This document shows, piece by piece, positions 11,782 through 22,849 of a stretch of 64,000 nucleotides of DNA; the stretch's first letter is position 1, and every line of letters starts with the position of its first letter. The DNA comes from Neopestalotiopsis rosae (lineage: Eukaryota > Ascomycota > Sordariomycetes > Amphisphaeriales > Sporocadaceae), in contig JALGAS010000003.1 of the NCBI GenBank assembly GCA_023078685.1, positions 4,030,001 through 4,094,000 of the forward strand, in the 5' to 3' direction. The position numbers and the translations under genes were made by a program. The notes under the pieces are model-generated. The model saw only the letters and a list, made by a program, of their open reading frames with translations, searched no databases and was not told where the DNA came from.

Positions 11782-13775
11782 TCACGGAGCCATTGCAGAA
11801 GTTGCAGCTCGGTGCTGCTGTTCTTTAGACAGAGACCACAATGCCTCATAATCGGGATCCGTGTCCCGTGGCTCAGATTCCATATATGGAGCAAACTCGA
11901 CGAGGAACCGCACCAGCCATTTATCCAGTACGAAACTGGCCTTGCTCCTTCTCAGGCACGTCTGGTGGAATGCTCGTAACCGACTCATGGCACTGTCAAC
12001 ACTGGACCAGTACGGTCTGAGCTGCAGCAATATTTCAAAGTTGCGCTCCAGTCGTGTCCTCGACAGGCGGATCTGCATCTCGTCGCCAGAAAATAGTAGG
12101 GTGTGGATTTGCACTGTCGAGGCAATGACAATGACGTGGGCAACAGCCGCGTACAAAACCTCACTGCCGGGTGCATCAAACGTCTGATACACCATTTCGC
12201 ACAGCTTCGCCGCATGATCCTTGCATCTATCAGCATAAATGTGGGACGAACTCATCGATCTGGTCGAGTTGGCGCCCAGGAACTGATAATACAAAAGCTG
12301 CCCATAATGGTAATAACCTGCGAATCAAGCATTCGTTAGCCTACCGCTAGCAAATGACCATAACCAACCAAGTCAAAGGCAGGGAACAAGGATCAAGGCT
12401 TACCAAGATAAACAGCAGCATATACGCGCCCGAGGCCGCGAGACGCAAACCAAGCAAAGTTTTCTGGTGTATCCCTCATGTTATAAGGCAGGCCAACGAG
12501 CCATCGCTCCAACTCGAGCGATAAGCACTGGATGCCAACTTCTAGGGCAGAGCCCTCGAGCCGCTCTTCCACGCACCTCCGGTTGAAATCATTCACCTGT
12601 GCAAGGACCCTATTGAGCTTGATCATTTGCGATAGGAGCGGAGATCCAAACGTGGGCGGGCTGTTGGACATTTCAATCGCAAAGCTCCCTGGAAGTGCCA
12701 AGAACGGCAGCTCGTCCATGGGCAGAGGCACCGAGTGCAAATTGGGCATAATCTTTGGCAACTTGACTGCGGTCGAGGACCAGACGTCCACCATGCATAT
12801 CGTCCACCAGGCTAGGCATCGGAATGTCAGCAAAGATTCTCACTCGTCTTGCCATTGGCAAAAGGTAGGATCGATGACTACTGACTTCGTATATTGATTT
12901 CTCTTTCGAGGCTATTGGACGCAGGTTTATTTGGAAAGTCCAGAGTCAAGGCCATGCGACCGGCCAGGGTGTAGTAGAGATTCTCTACGTCGGTGTCGCC
13001 ATGGCCAGCAGCGTAGCCGCCAAGTAATATGCACACCTGACAGGTCTGCGTCGAAATATCACGGACCTTGAGCAGACTTTCGCTAGCTAGGCGGAAAGCC
13101 TCTCCACGATTTCGCGGTTCGATATTAGCCAACAGTGGGTTTGATGAAAACCTTGGTACAGTTAATATCTTTGCTAACAATACCCAGTATGTCCAGGGAA
13201 ATTTCTATAGGGAGAGGGAACAGTTCTTACCTTGCTGAAAGGGCGAATATCGCAAGCAGCACGACAGGAGCCACTCGATCATTGGCTACATCATCCATGA
13301 AACTCGGCCTGTGAAAGAGAGAGTGGAACTGGTCGTGAATATAGTCAAAGTAGAGGGTCGCCAGCTCCAGCCGCAGTGGCATCGGAGGGAGCTCGACCTG
13401 GGGCTCGGTGAAGAGCAAGCTGGTGTTTTGGTTTGGCGACAAGGACAGCTCTAAACCACCACTTCCTCCTGCTCCTGCTGCTGCTGCTCCTCCGCCTCCA
13501 CCAAGACCGGGCTCCTGGAGTCTCGTTTGGCGCTTGTGGTAATAGCCACCTTCAGGGGGTTCCTGAACACAGCGCAAGCGGCGCGAAGTACAATACTCGC
13601 AGGCTGCAGCCGCCGTGTTGGCCGGCCAAGTACATCTCCGTCGACGTGCTCTATATGGATGAGTTATTGGCTATCCTGTTCAGGAATGTCTTGCTTTTCT
13701 TTCTCTGGGGCCGACCAGAGCGGCAAGCGGGAGAACAACTTACCGACAGGCACTGCAAGCTGACGGTTTACGCAT
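11782..13775 (-). CDS. Zn2Cys6 transcription factor with fungal-specific TF domain
   Basis: Predicted nuclear DNA-binding regulator. Exons 13744-13775, 13231-13650, 12886-13151, 12404-12811 and 11782-12317 join in frame to 553 aa. The binuclear zinc cluster is split by the first intron: Cys7, 10, 17, 28, 31 and 38 (C-x2-C-x6-C-x10-C-x2-C-x6-C), with basic run RARRRRC. A Gly/Ala-rich linker follows. The middle-homology (fungal_trans) domain is shown by YFDYIHDQFHSLFHRPSF and REINIRTWWTICMVD. The 11-residue first exon was too short to show as a frame and was placed by the donor GTAAGT and the completed zinc cluster. It lies between the alpha-galactosidase and a divergent sugar transporter, so control of one or both is a reasonable guess. 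The exact regulon is unknown. Confidence 0.88.
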
Positions 13776-14400
13776 TGGGTATGTGTGTAAATGTGACGAG
13801 TGTTGGCTCCCACTTCAGGCCCACCCAGGTACCAGGTCCTTGGTACGAGACCGAAACCGAACCACACCAAAAGTAGACCAGAGCAGCAGCACGCAATATG
13901 ATACGTACGGTACGTAGGGCAAGCTGGCTGTTCCTTCTGCTGATGGGTGGGTAAGGTAAGGTGAGTTGGTGTCCGACTTGGGTAACCTAGCGGTAGGTAT
14001 GATGTACGTATGTATAGTATACCTGCCTACCTGCCCTATGGTCAGCCCAACCAAGGAGATTCGGTTACGTTCTCGAATCCTGAATCCGGGGAAACGAGTC
14101 TGGAGTGCGGAGAGAGGGCGGCAGCAGGGCAGGACAAGACAGGGCAGGGCGGCGGCTCATTGCTGATCTGTGCTCCACCCGAACCTTCAGCATGGAAGAC
14201 AAAGAGATGCTGATCGGGAAATTCAGAGGACGTTGCCATGGCTCAAGCTGCGCGCGTCTGATAGGGCGGAAAACTGACGACATATAAAACAGTACAGACG
14301 TTTCGACGGTTGCTCGAGAAGCGCGGCATCCAGCCAACGTGCCGCGCCAAACCCACGCAAAGTTCCACACCCACGAATCGAACACATGGCGAGGATGGTG

Positions 14401-14420
14401 CCAAAGGGTGCCAAAGGGTG
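14401..14420. repeat. Tandem repeat, two exact 10-bp units
   Basis: Two adjacent identical CCAAAGGGTG units, preceded by a partial GGTG. The unit length equals about one DNA helical turn, so the sites would face the same side. It lies in the divergent promoter. Confidence 0.7.
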
Positions 14421-14690
14421 CTTGGGTTGCTAAAGGTGTGCCTAGGTGTGCCCGTCCAACCCGTCCTTGGTCGGTCTCCTGGCAGTCGGGACGGGCCCCT
14501 AGGCTCAACGCAGCAACTGCCCCGCTGCAGGTCCCCTGACGGCTCAAAGTCAAAAAGGGCATCCTTTAGGAACAGGCGAAGCCGAAGTGGGAGATTTGGT
14601 AGAGGCCATGCAGAGGCCATGCCGACAGAGGCCCTAGCGGCGGAATAAAGCACCTGCAGTGCGGAAAACGTTCCCTGGAGACCACTCAAG

Positions 14691-14710
14691 GCCCTCCAAG
14701 GCCCTCCAAG
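14691..14710. repeat. Tandem repeat, two exact 10-bp units
   Basis: Two adjacent identical GCCCTCCAAG units. The core CCAAG(G) resembles the array 290 bases away. Confidence 0.7.
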
Positions 14711-14750
14711 AACCCCCCAAAACCGGAGTCGACGATCCACGATGCCGCGA

Positions 14751-14780
14751 GACCTTGGAGACCTTTGGAGACCTTTTGGG
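14751..14780. repeat. Tandem repeat, three diverged 10-bp units
   Basis: GACCTTGGAG, ACCTTTGGAG and ACCTTTTGGG follow each other without gaps. The complementary strand reads CCAAGG, CCAAAGG and CCAAAAGG, related to the other two arrays in this promoter. Confidence 0.65.
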
Positions 14781-15409
14781 CCCTTTCCACTCTTTTCCCC
14801 GCAATCCAACTTTTTGCTTGGCCTGCTTGGGTCCCCTCCCATTCGCTCTTAACCGACCAGAAGAGGGAAAGGATGGAAGATCAGAGTTCTTTGGCACATG
14901 CTCACTTTCCGCACCTTTCCAACAAAAACAAGACTCTATTTCTTAAAAGGCATGGGCCGAGCTGACAGCTGAAAATTTTGGAAAAAACATGAAACGGGTT
15001 TTTTTTTCTTTCATCTTACCCTCGTCAGCCTCGTCGTCATGAGACGCGGACATGTCCATTACCTACTACCTACTGCTAGCTTACCAGCTTACCTATACTA
15101 GGGGGACTTGACTTACTCGCACCCAAATGGGCACCCAAAGCACCTAGGCGCAACTCGGAATGTCCTTAGCGGCACCCCCGCTGCGCCCGGAGTCGATTGC
15201 TGCTTTTGCGGCTCATTCCGTCAATTTCTGTCGATTCATTTCAGCCGTTCGAGCAAAGATCACAGTCTAGCAAACTTGGTTCGCCGAGGCTTACGGCATC
15301 GATCGGTTGGAGAAAGAAGGAGGGAGAAAGAAAAAACATGATTGTATTCGTGTCGACGTCGTATGCTCACGCGTACAGCCCAACGCCATGACACGAGTAT
15401 CACCGATTG

Positions 15410-15416
15410 TATATAA
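15410..15416 (+). promoter_or_regulatory. Candidate TATA box of the MFS transporter
   Basis: TATATAA, 254 bases upstream of the transporter start codon. The distance is long for a core promoter unless the leader is about 200 bases. Confidence 0.3.
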
Positions 15417-15669
15417 CGCTGCATCCGTGCTTGCTATTTTTTCCATATACGTAGCACACCGTTGGATTTGGTGAGACCTGGAGACGAGGATAGCGACGAC
15501 TACACTAGTAGAAGGCCTCCACGGCCAATCCAAACTAATTTTATTCCTCCTTTGATTCTACATTACGCAGTTTTCTTCAGGCCGTGAACAGCTGGCTGGC
15601 CGGCGAGCTACTTGGCTCTAACACCACTACGCCACGCTTAACTTACGATCCACGATTCCCGTTCCCGCC

Positions 15670-17626
15670 ATGGCCGCTGACGATGTGAAGAAGATCTACG
15701 GAGAAACGACTGCCAGTGTCAGCTCAGTAGCTGATGAAAAAGACGTTGCCGTGGAAGAATCGACCACCGTGACGACAGCAATGTATGATGAGCGAAACAG
15801 GAGCTTGGTGGAGGACTTCCTCTTTTGGAAAAAGGCCATTGCCTTCTCCTTTTTCATCTCGCTTGCTGTCATTATGGAGGGATATGACACTTCGCTCATG
15901 AATAATTTCTTTCCCTTTCCGGCGTTCAAGAACAAGTTCGGTGACGAGGTCGATCCTGACGGCGGCAGATTGGTCTCTGCTCGATGGCAAACTATTATAC
16001 TCAACGGAACCCAAGTCGGCTGCATCATTGGGCTGGCAATCAATGGTTATCTCTCGGAATGGCTCGGCTACAAGAAGACCATGGTTGCGACCATGGTCGC
16101 CATGGTCGCCGCAATTTTCATCCCATTCTTCTCAACGAGCCTCGACATGTATCTCGCTGGTGGCATCATCCAGGGCCTGCCGTGGGGCGTCTTCCAGACC
16201 TTGGCAGTTTCCTATGCTGCGTTAGTAAAATACCTTGAATTGCGCGTACAGTGAGGAAATGTGGACGAGCTGACTGAAATTTCCACCAACAGCGATCTGT
16301 GTCCGACTCATCTTCGAGGTACTTTTACACGCTTGCCTTGTCACATTTCGCCGAGACTCGAGTCAGGACTGACATGTTACACGCTCTAGCATACATGACA
16401 TCGTGGGTCAACATTTGCTGGGTAGTTGGCGGCCTGCTATCCACTGGCATTCTTCGTGGGTTGCTCAACATTGACAGCGAGTGGGGATATCGGATCCCAT
16501 TTGCACTTCAGTGGCTATGGCCTATACCCGTCACCATTGCCACTCTCATGTGCCCAGAGTCGCCGTAAGTCTTGAAACCTAGTGTCAAAAGATTGATTCT
16601 CAGACTAGAAAACGCTAAACAACTTTTATCAGATGGTGGCTCGTACGCAAAGGCCGTATCGACGAGGCCAAGGTTGCGATTCGCAAACTGATCAGCCCCA
16701 GACCTGGCAGCATGGACTTTGACGTGGATGCTCACGTCGAAATGATGATTGTGACGGACAAGTTTGAAAGACAGGCACAAGCCGGTACAAACTACTGGCA
16801 CTGTTTTCAAAAGAGCGACTTGCGACGAACCGAAATTGCCGCCATGGTGTGCATGACCCAAGCCTTCTGCGGCGTTCCCTTCATGGGCTATGGTGTCCAG
16901 TTCATGGTAAGGGCTGGACTCGATACCGGCAGCGCCTTCAACCTCAATGTTGTCCAGAGCTGCGTCGGCTTGATCGGCTGCATCCTCGCTTGGTGGCTCA
17001 TGACGTATTTTGGCCGACGCTTTCTGTACCTGTCGGGCTTGTCCTCCATGTTTGTCATTCTCATGGCCATTGGATTTTTGGGCCTCGCCCCTGAGAGCAA
17101 CTCTGGTACGCGATGGGCGGTTGGCGCCCTCATTATTTTCATGCTGTTCTTGTTTCAGCTTTCACTAGGTCCCATCTGTTGTAAGTACTACTGAAAACTT
17201 GTATAAAATCAGGAGACAAAAGGCAAGGCTAACAGATTCGGCCCGATAGATGCCATATTTGCCGAAATCGCCAGCACCCGTTTGCGGATCAAGACAGTGG
17301 TCATTGCCCGAGCAAGCTACAATACCGCCATATTTGTCAACAATGCCATCATGCCTAGAATTGTGGGCAGGAATGATTGGAACTGGGGTGCCAAGGGCGG
17401 GTTCTTCTGGGCAGGCATTGATCTGCTGTTCCTGGCCTGGACGTGGTTTCGACTGCCCGAGTCCCAAGGTTTGACTTATGCCGAGCTTGACCTTTTATTC
17501 GATCACAAGGTCCCGGCTCGGCAGTTCTCCCCGGAGAGAGCTGACGAGCTCAAACCGGCATTGGAGGAGATTGTGGCTCAAGAGAAGAGGCAATCGAGAA
17601 TCCAAACAGTAGAAGTTGCAATTTAA
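15670..17626 (+). CDS. MFS sugar transporter, maltose/alpha-glucoside permease type
   Basis: Plasma-membrane proton-coupled sugar importer of the fungal sugar porter family. Five exons (15670-16220, 16293-16318, 16390-16564, 16633-17180, 17250-17626) give 558 aa; exon 2 is only 26 bases. Recognised segments are GYDTSLMNNFFPFPAF near the first membrane helix, ADLCPTHLRAYM in the central loop, and PESPWWLVRKGR with the W-W-L-V signature after helix 6, followed by the second set of helices. About 12 membrane segments are visible. Sub-family resembles maltose permeases, but substrate cannot be read from sequence. It is divergent from a Zn2Cys6 gene and near an alpha-galactosidase, so a galactoside or alpha-glucoside is a fair guess. 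Confidence 0.9.
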
Positions 17627-18481
17627 AACAGCGAGATACCACAAGAATCTATATTTTCCCTGCCAGTTCGTGATGTTTTTTGCCTATGATGGACTCAAAT
17701 ACTCTAATCGGATGACGTAGCTCTACAGAACAACCATGTGTATCTTGATCATTCACAAGTGATCAAACGTAGTTGTGTAGGGCTGTCACAAGTAGCAAAT
17801 GGGGGACGGAAATGATTGAACTGTACGCCCCATGGAACGTTACTGATAGGTATTGCTGCATGAAATAATGACCAACTATCAAACATATCGCCGTTGTAGC
17901 GGGGCAAGTATGATTTAGTATAATATGTCTTCGACAATTTATAGATATAGAAATGCATGGTATCGTCAAACGAAGACATCATACTATATAGTCAAGCGAA
18001 GGGAACTGGGTGTCATTTGGGGTTAATTACCCTCTTGTAAGAAAGCGTCTATAGAAAACAGGTCATTCTCCTACCTAAATGCCTTCTTGATCTTACCCCA
18101 GAGTCTAGAATGCACCCACCTACTGAACAAGCTTTAGGTCTGGCCTCAGATCTCTACTACAGTAGCATCAAGATATGCGAACTAAAAGTCGACTGCCCCT
18201 GAACTTGGGCCAATGAAGATGGCGCTAGTCCCGATTACCAAGACCCCCGGTACCTGCCGTCTGCTACGTTGCACCGCGACAGTGAGCTATGAGCTTCGAG
18301 GTTGCTGCTCTCCTCTTCTTATCGGAAACAGCTCGCAGATCCATATATCAGGGTATCGGAGCAGCTGAACATAGTCAGCATATTTGCGGTTGCTGCTGGA
18401 GAAACACTGAAAAAAGATTGTTCCATCTTCGCCCATTCATCAGTCTCACATCGCATATACGCCTGCATTCTGCATCATACA
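17627..18481. other. Intergenic region, transporter to dehydrogenase
   Basis: 3' UTR of the transporter, then the promoter and leader of the dehydrogenase. The dehydrogenase frame stays open upstream to 18302 but without an ATG before 18482. Nothing else was recognised. Confidence 0.4.
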
Positions 18482-20116
18482 ATGGCGCCTCACAATATCG
18501 TGGACGAGGGTCCAACGGACCTGTCCCAGCAGGCTGAAGGCATCGAGGCGCTTCCTCCGCCACCCCCGCCCATGTCGGCAAAGCCACCGAGAATCCTCAT
18601 CATTGGTGCCGGATCACGAGGACGTACGTATGCTAGGGCGACCTTATCTTCAAGTAACGGAGTAGTGGTGGCCGTTGCCGAGCCCGACGAGTATAAGCGG
18701 CAGCAATTTGGCCGCAACTTCATCAAAGGCATTGACAAGACCTCCGAGGGCTCGCTCTTCGCCGACTGGAAAGACTTTGTTGCCTATGAAACCGAACGCA
18801 GGCAGCGCGAGAAGTCTGGCGAGACGGTACCAGAGGGCGTCGACGCTGCCTTTGTATGCGTCCTCGACGAAATGCATCACGATGTCGTCGTGGGCTTGGC
18901 ACCCCTAGGTCTACACATCATGTGCGAGAAGCCTCTGGCCACGACACTGGATGATTGCGTCGGCATGTACCAGGCACTCGCACGGCTACAGAAGGACAAG
19001 GTCTTCTCCATTGGACATGTGTTGCGATACAGCCCCCACAATATCATGTTACGAAAGCTGCTCCTGGAGGATAAGGCCATTGGCGAAATTCTCAGCGTCG
19101 TTCATACGGAACCGGTAGGATGGTGGCACTTCTCTCACAGCTATGTTCGAGGCAACTGGAGAAAGGAGTCAACCACGGCACCGTCTCTCCTGACCAAGAG
19201 CTGCCACGATATCGATGTCATCTTGTGGCTCCTGTGCTCACCTGCCCCTGGCTCGAATGCGCCCCCGCATTTGCCCTCGACAGTCTCTTCATCTGGCTCG
19301 CTGCAGTTCTTCAAGAAAGGTAGAAAGCCGAAGGCAGCAGGAAGCGCCACCAACTGCCTGACTTGTCCCATTGAAAAGGACTGCATGTACTCGAGCAAGA
19401 GGATATACGTCGGCTCCAAGCATCAAGGACTTGAGACCGGAAACACGCACTGGCCAGTCAGTATAGTGATGCCAGACATTGAAAGCTTTGATGAGAACAA
19501 GAGGCACCAAGTCCTTATGTCAAAGCTGGCTGAAGACTACACAGAATCAACACCACAGTCGGAGATCGATAAACGAAACTGGTTTGGTAGATGTGTGTTT
19601 GAATCGGATAACGATGTTTGCGACGAGCAGACTGTCACCATGACTTGGGACGACGAACCGCTAGATACGAGCGCGACCAATGCCGCATCAGATTCTCTGG
19701 GCGGTCGAGGATCGAAGCAGGCAACCTTTCACATGATAGCGCAGACAAAGAAGCAGTGCGATCGCTATTCATACATTTACGGAACAGAAGGCGAAATCTA
19801 CGCCGACTCCAAGACCATCACGATTGAAGACTTTCAGACCGGGGAGACCAAAACCTTTAAGCCACGGCTTGAGAGTCTGGGACACGGTGGTGGCGATGTG
19901 GGCCTGACTAGGCAGTTCATACTTGCTGTCGATCACGTAAAGAACCACGGCTGGACAGCAGAAGCCGCACAAGCAGAATTCATTGGTTGTACCTTGGAGG
20001 AAGTCATCCGTAGCCACGCGCTCGTCTTTGCGGCTGAAGAGGCTCGGACGGGTAAGAAGGTCCTGGAGTGGAAGGAATGGTGGAATGAGAAAGTTGGCCA
20101 TATTTCTACAGCTTGA
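18482..20116 (+). CDS. Gfo/Idh/MocA family NAD(P)-dependent oxidoreductase with Cys-rich insert
   Basis: Single exon, 544 aa, probably a cytosolic dehydrogenase acting on a sugar, polyol or sugar acid. The Rossmann fold opens with ILIIGAGSRGRTYA (GxGxxG), and EKPLATT is the family's conserved Lys-Pro motif. The second half contains TEGEIYADSKTI-type beta-sheet sequence of the C-terminal domain. A large insert carries NCLTCPIEKDCMYSSKRIY with C-x2-C-x5-C spacing, seen in a subset of this family (StrI-like in automated annotations). Start chosen at the first ATG; the Pro-rich run PPPPPP precedes the Rossmann strand. Its neighbours are sugar-related genes. The substrate is unknown. Confidence 0.88.
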   Translation: MAPHNIVDEGPTDLSQQAEGIEALPPPPPPMSAKPPRILIIGAGSRGRTYARATLSSSNGVVVAVAEPDEYKRQQFGRNFIKGIDKTSEGSLFADWKDFVAYETERRQREKSGETVPEGVDAAFVCVLDEMHHDVVVGLAPLGLHIMCEKPLATTLDDCVGMYQALARLQKDKVFSIGHVLRYSPHNIMLRKLLLEDKAIGEILSVVHTEPVGWWHFSHSYVRGNWRKESTTAPSLLTKSCHDIDVILWLLCSPAPGSNAPPHLPSTVSSSGSLQFFKKGRKPKAAGSATNCLTCPIEKDCMYSSKRIYVGSKHQGLETGNTHWPVSIVMPDIESFDENKRHQVLMSKLAEDYTESTPQSEIDKRNWFGRCVFESDNDVCDEQTVTMTWDDEPLDTSATNAASDSLGGRGSKQATFHMIAQTKKQCDRYSYIYGTEGEIYADSKTITIEDFQTGETKTFKPRLESLGHGGGDVGLTRQFILAVDHVKNHGWTAEAAQAEFIGCTLEEVIRSHALVFAAEEARTGKKVLEWKEWWNEKVGHISTA

Positions 20117-20803
20117 GGCCTGAGTCCTGACTGACCCAGCTCTATCTGTCCACTCAGATCTTCAAAGTAGATCCTGGCTGGCACAGCATACGGCAATGAC
20201 AATAAACAAGTATGAACGTGGTACGATTTGCAATGATGTTGACCCTGTCATGTGGAGGTGAAGGTTACAAAGCGTGAGCAGTGGGTGAAAAGATTGATGC
20301 ACTCGTCGTGAAAATGTACATTTCAAGTACGTACGGAAAATCATCAAGGGCTTGCCGGATCGTGATGGCCTCATTATACCAAAATGGGTCTCGTGTATCT
20401 TGACCAAAGCACAAGCCTTTAGACAGGACCACACGGATTCATCATAGGCGACCAAAATTGCAACTCAGTCAAAGTTCAGGAAGGGCCGACTAAGTCCTCT
20501 CGCACATTGTGGTGTGAACAAAAGGCTTTCCTAGTTTTGGAATGGGCTATGCTTTTATACAAGATCCCTTCTCTTCTTTCCAGTGAGATATCCATCAAGC
20601 TTTGATAGAATTCTTGCTTGCATCAGTGAATCATTTGCACAAATTAGATCATTATGGCCATTTGCCTGACAAAGTAGAATAAGATACAGTACTTGAATTA
20701 CAAAGTATGCGCGGGTGATACCTGATGATCCACACTCACTGTGGCGTGATTTTGTGTCGCAGCAATCATAGTTAGCGTTAAGCCGCTTATCTCCAACACA
20801 ACG
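20117..20803. other. Intergenic region, dehydrogenase to tRNA
   Basis: 3' region of the dehydrogenase and flank of the tRNA gene. Only short frames were seen, with no family signature. Confidence 0.4.
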
Positions 20804-20898
20804 GGGCGAATGGCTCAGTGGTAGAGCATCCGCTTTGCATCTGATACACGTCAAATGTAAATTGCGGAAGGTCCAGGTTTCGATCACCTGTTCGTCCA
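20804..20898 (+). tRNA. tRNA-Ala (anticodon UGC) with 23-base intron
   Basis: The full cloverleaf can be drawn by hand. Acceptor stem GGGCGAA pairs with TTCGTCC, including a G3:U70 wobble, which is the known alanine identity element. D stem GCTC/GAGC, anticodon stem TCCGC/GCGGA, loop with anticodon TGC (20836-20838), and T arm CAGGT-TTCGATC-ACCTG with discriminator A. A 23-base intron (20840-20862) sits at the canonical position after base 37. Internal A box GGCTCAGTGGTAGAG-type and B box GGTTTCGATCACC are present, as expected for Pol III, and a T-run follows at 20901. Confidence 0.95.
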
Positions 20899-21704
20899 GC
20901 TTTTTGCCCATTCTCCGTCGACAAGACGCCTCTACTTTTGTCACCAGCAATCTTTTATCCAATTCTCTCTGCAATACTATTTATTCTTCCCTTTTTAGCT
21001 GGAGTAGTTGATCAGCCTTTGATGTAGTTACCCAACTTTTGTTTGATCTGGAGGCAGAATTATTTCTTTCGCCGCCCCGAGCATCGCATCGGTGGCAAAC
21101 TGTACGTACTTCAATACACCTGAGAGGAAGATGCACGTCCACATTATGTTGGTATGAAAGTGACTATATTTGCGTTAAAGTGTCTTGCGACTGAAATATA
21201 CTTCTCAAATTTTAATGCTAGATGTTATTTGCACACGAATGACTACAAATACGACCAAGTAGATTTTCTGCGCCCATCCGATCGAGGTAACGCAAGCGGA
21301 GTAACCTGGTTATGATTACAAAACAGTACTGACATGCGATGCAAGTTCCTGCTTGGCATCCTTGGTCATTGTAGTATACTATCATCCCACGAGGTATAGT
21401 CTAATCGCCTACATGATTATTGGCGGGACAATTGGTTGAGGGGTTTCTATCCCATACCCCGAATCTTTGGTAATCTGCAGAGAATCTAACCCGCCGTAGC
21501 CACGGACTTCGTTCCTCCGTGGTCCATCTGCTCTCCCGATCCCATGTTGCCACCTTCAAGGTGCTGATGCGAGCCGCAAGAAGATGGCGACAGTATAAAT
21601 TAAAGGCAGAACAATGGTACGAACCAATTTGTCTGCTATCGACGACTTTTCTGTCTGAAGGGACCCTGGGTATCGATCTTGACGACGGCAATCTCGAAGT
21701 GGTC
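20899..21704. other. Intergenic region with esterase promoter
   Basis: Flank of the tRNA gene, then the promoter of the CE1-type esterase. The esterase frame is open upstream to about 21519, but a TATA element at 21594 argues that this part is not translated. Confidence 0.45.
21594..21600 (+). promoter_or_regulatory. Candidate TATA box of the CE1-type esterase
   Basis: TATAAAT lies 111 bases before the chosen ATG at 21705. It falls inside the upstream open frame, which supports the downstream start with a signal peptide. Confidence 0.45.
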
Positions 21705-22849
21705 ATGATGCGGCTTGCTAGTGGTCTAAGCACCGCCTTGGTGTCGCTGTTTTTGAGCAGTATAGCGCCAGTCTGCCATGCAGCAAACTTTACACTCGTG
21801 ACAGAAGACTTTGGACCTAACCCCAGAAACGTTGGCTTTTACATTTATGTGCCTGATCAACTGGCCGAAAGCCCCCCAATTCTCGTCAACCCCCACTGGT
21901 AGGTGATCAGATCTCTGCCTCATTCAGCAATGTGCCACTATAAACAAGGACATGCCGGGATTTGTTTTTGGGTCACTCTGGCTAATTCACGCACTTCACG
22001 TATAGGTGCCACGGTGCTGCAAATGACACATATATCTACTCTCAGTACGCCAACTTGGCTGACCAGTACGGTTATATTGTCATTTACCCAGACAGTCCCA
22101 ATCTCGAGGACAAGTGTTGGGACGTGTCGTCCAATGAGACCTTGACCCACGATGGAGGGGGTGATAGTCTGGGTATTGTCAGTATGGTGCGGTGGACCCT
22201 CGAAAAGTATAATGGCGATGCGAGCCGCGTCTTTGTGACGGGTATCTCTTCAGGCGTATGTTCATCAACATGAAACCCAAAGATGACTGTGGATGCTAAT
22301 TTCTAAAACTGGTAGGCCATGATGACCAATGTCCTCCTTGGAGCTTACCCAGACGTATTTGCTGCTGGTTCGGCGTGGGCGGGCGTCCCGTTTGGTTGCT
22401 TTGCCGGTGATGGCTACGATGTCTGGAGCGACGCCTGCGCCACCGGCCAGGTCACGCACACGGCGGCCGAGTGGAAAGCCATTGTCCAAGCCGCCTACCC
22501 GGGCTACGATGGCTGGCGACCAAAATTTCAACTGTTCCACGGCACGGCGGATCAGGTGCTCAACTACACCAACTTTGGCGAGGCTGTCAAGGAGTGGACC
22601 GCCGTGTTCGGGCTGAGCGACGTGCCCACGAGCACGACTCTCGACTGGCCCAAGGCCAATTGGACAAAGTACACATATGGAAACGACTGGTTCGAGGCGA
22701 CGAGTGCCTTCAATGTGACGCACGATATCAGTACCAACGAGACGGTCGTCCTGGATTGGTTTGATCTGACCTGTACGACTGGAGGTTGTTTTCAATGGGG
22801 TACTGGAGGCCCATCCAACGGAACGAGCTACCGCAGATGGACAGTATAG
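21705..22849 (+). CDS. Secreted CE1-type esterase (acetylxylan/feruloyl esterase, PHB-depolymerase fold)
   Basis: Secreted alpha/beta hydrolase likely to deacylate plant polysaccharides. Exons 21705-21898, 22006-22255 and 22316-22849 give 325 aa. A signal peptide (core STALVSLFLSSIAPVCHA) begins the protein; the ATG at 21708 is also possible. Conserved landmarks are ILVNPHWCHGAA near the oxyanion region, YIVIYPDSP, and the nucleophile elbow GISSGAMM with Ser146, which spans the second intron. FQLFHGTADQVL carries the candidate catalytic Asp of the family. The C-terminus is TTGGCFQW-rich and lacks a carbohydrate-binding module. The neighbourhood of glycoside hydrolase and sugar transporter genes fits a plant-polymer role. 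Acetylxylan versus feruloyl specificity cannot be decided from sequence. Confidence 0.88.

Larger units (their letters stand above)
13776..15669. promoter_or_regulatory. Divergent promoter region between Zn2Cys6 gene and MFS transporter
   Basis: About 1.9 kb separates the two start codons. It holds three short tandem arrays with 10-base period: 14401-14420 (two copies of CCAAAGGGTG), 14691-14710 (two copies of GCCCTCCAAG), and 14751-14780 (three diverged copies around ACCTTTGGAG). All three share a CCAA(A)GG core on one strand or the other. A TATATAA sits at 15410-15416 in front of the transporter. TACCTAC-type motifs occur at 15058-15105. The open frames inside are GC-driven and were not accepted as genes. 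Confidence 0.5.

Noticed and set aside
14243..14842. 199-codon minus-strand frame in the divergent promoter
   Set aside because: Low-complexity, Pro/Arg/Gly-rich translation over the repeat-bearing promoter; overlaps other equally long frames on the plus strand; no family signature.
21519..21704. Upstream extension of the esterase frame
   Set aside because: Contains a TATA element and would remove the signal peptide from the N-terminus; ATG 21705 is better.
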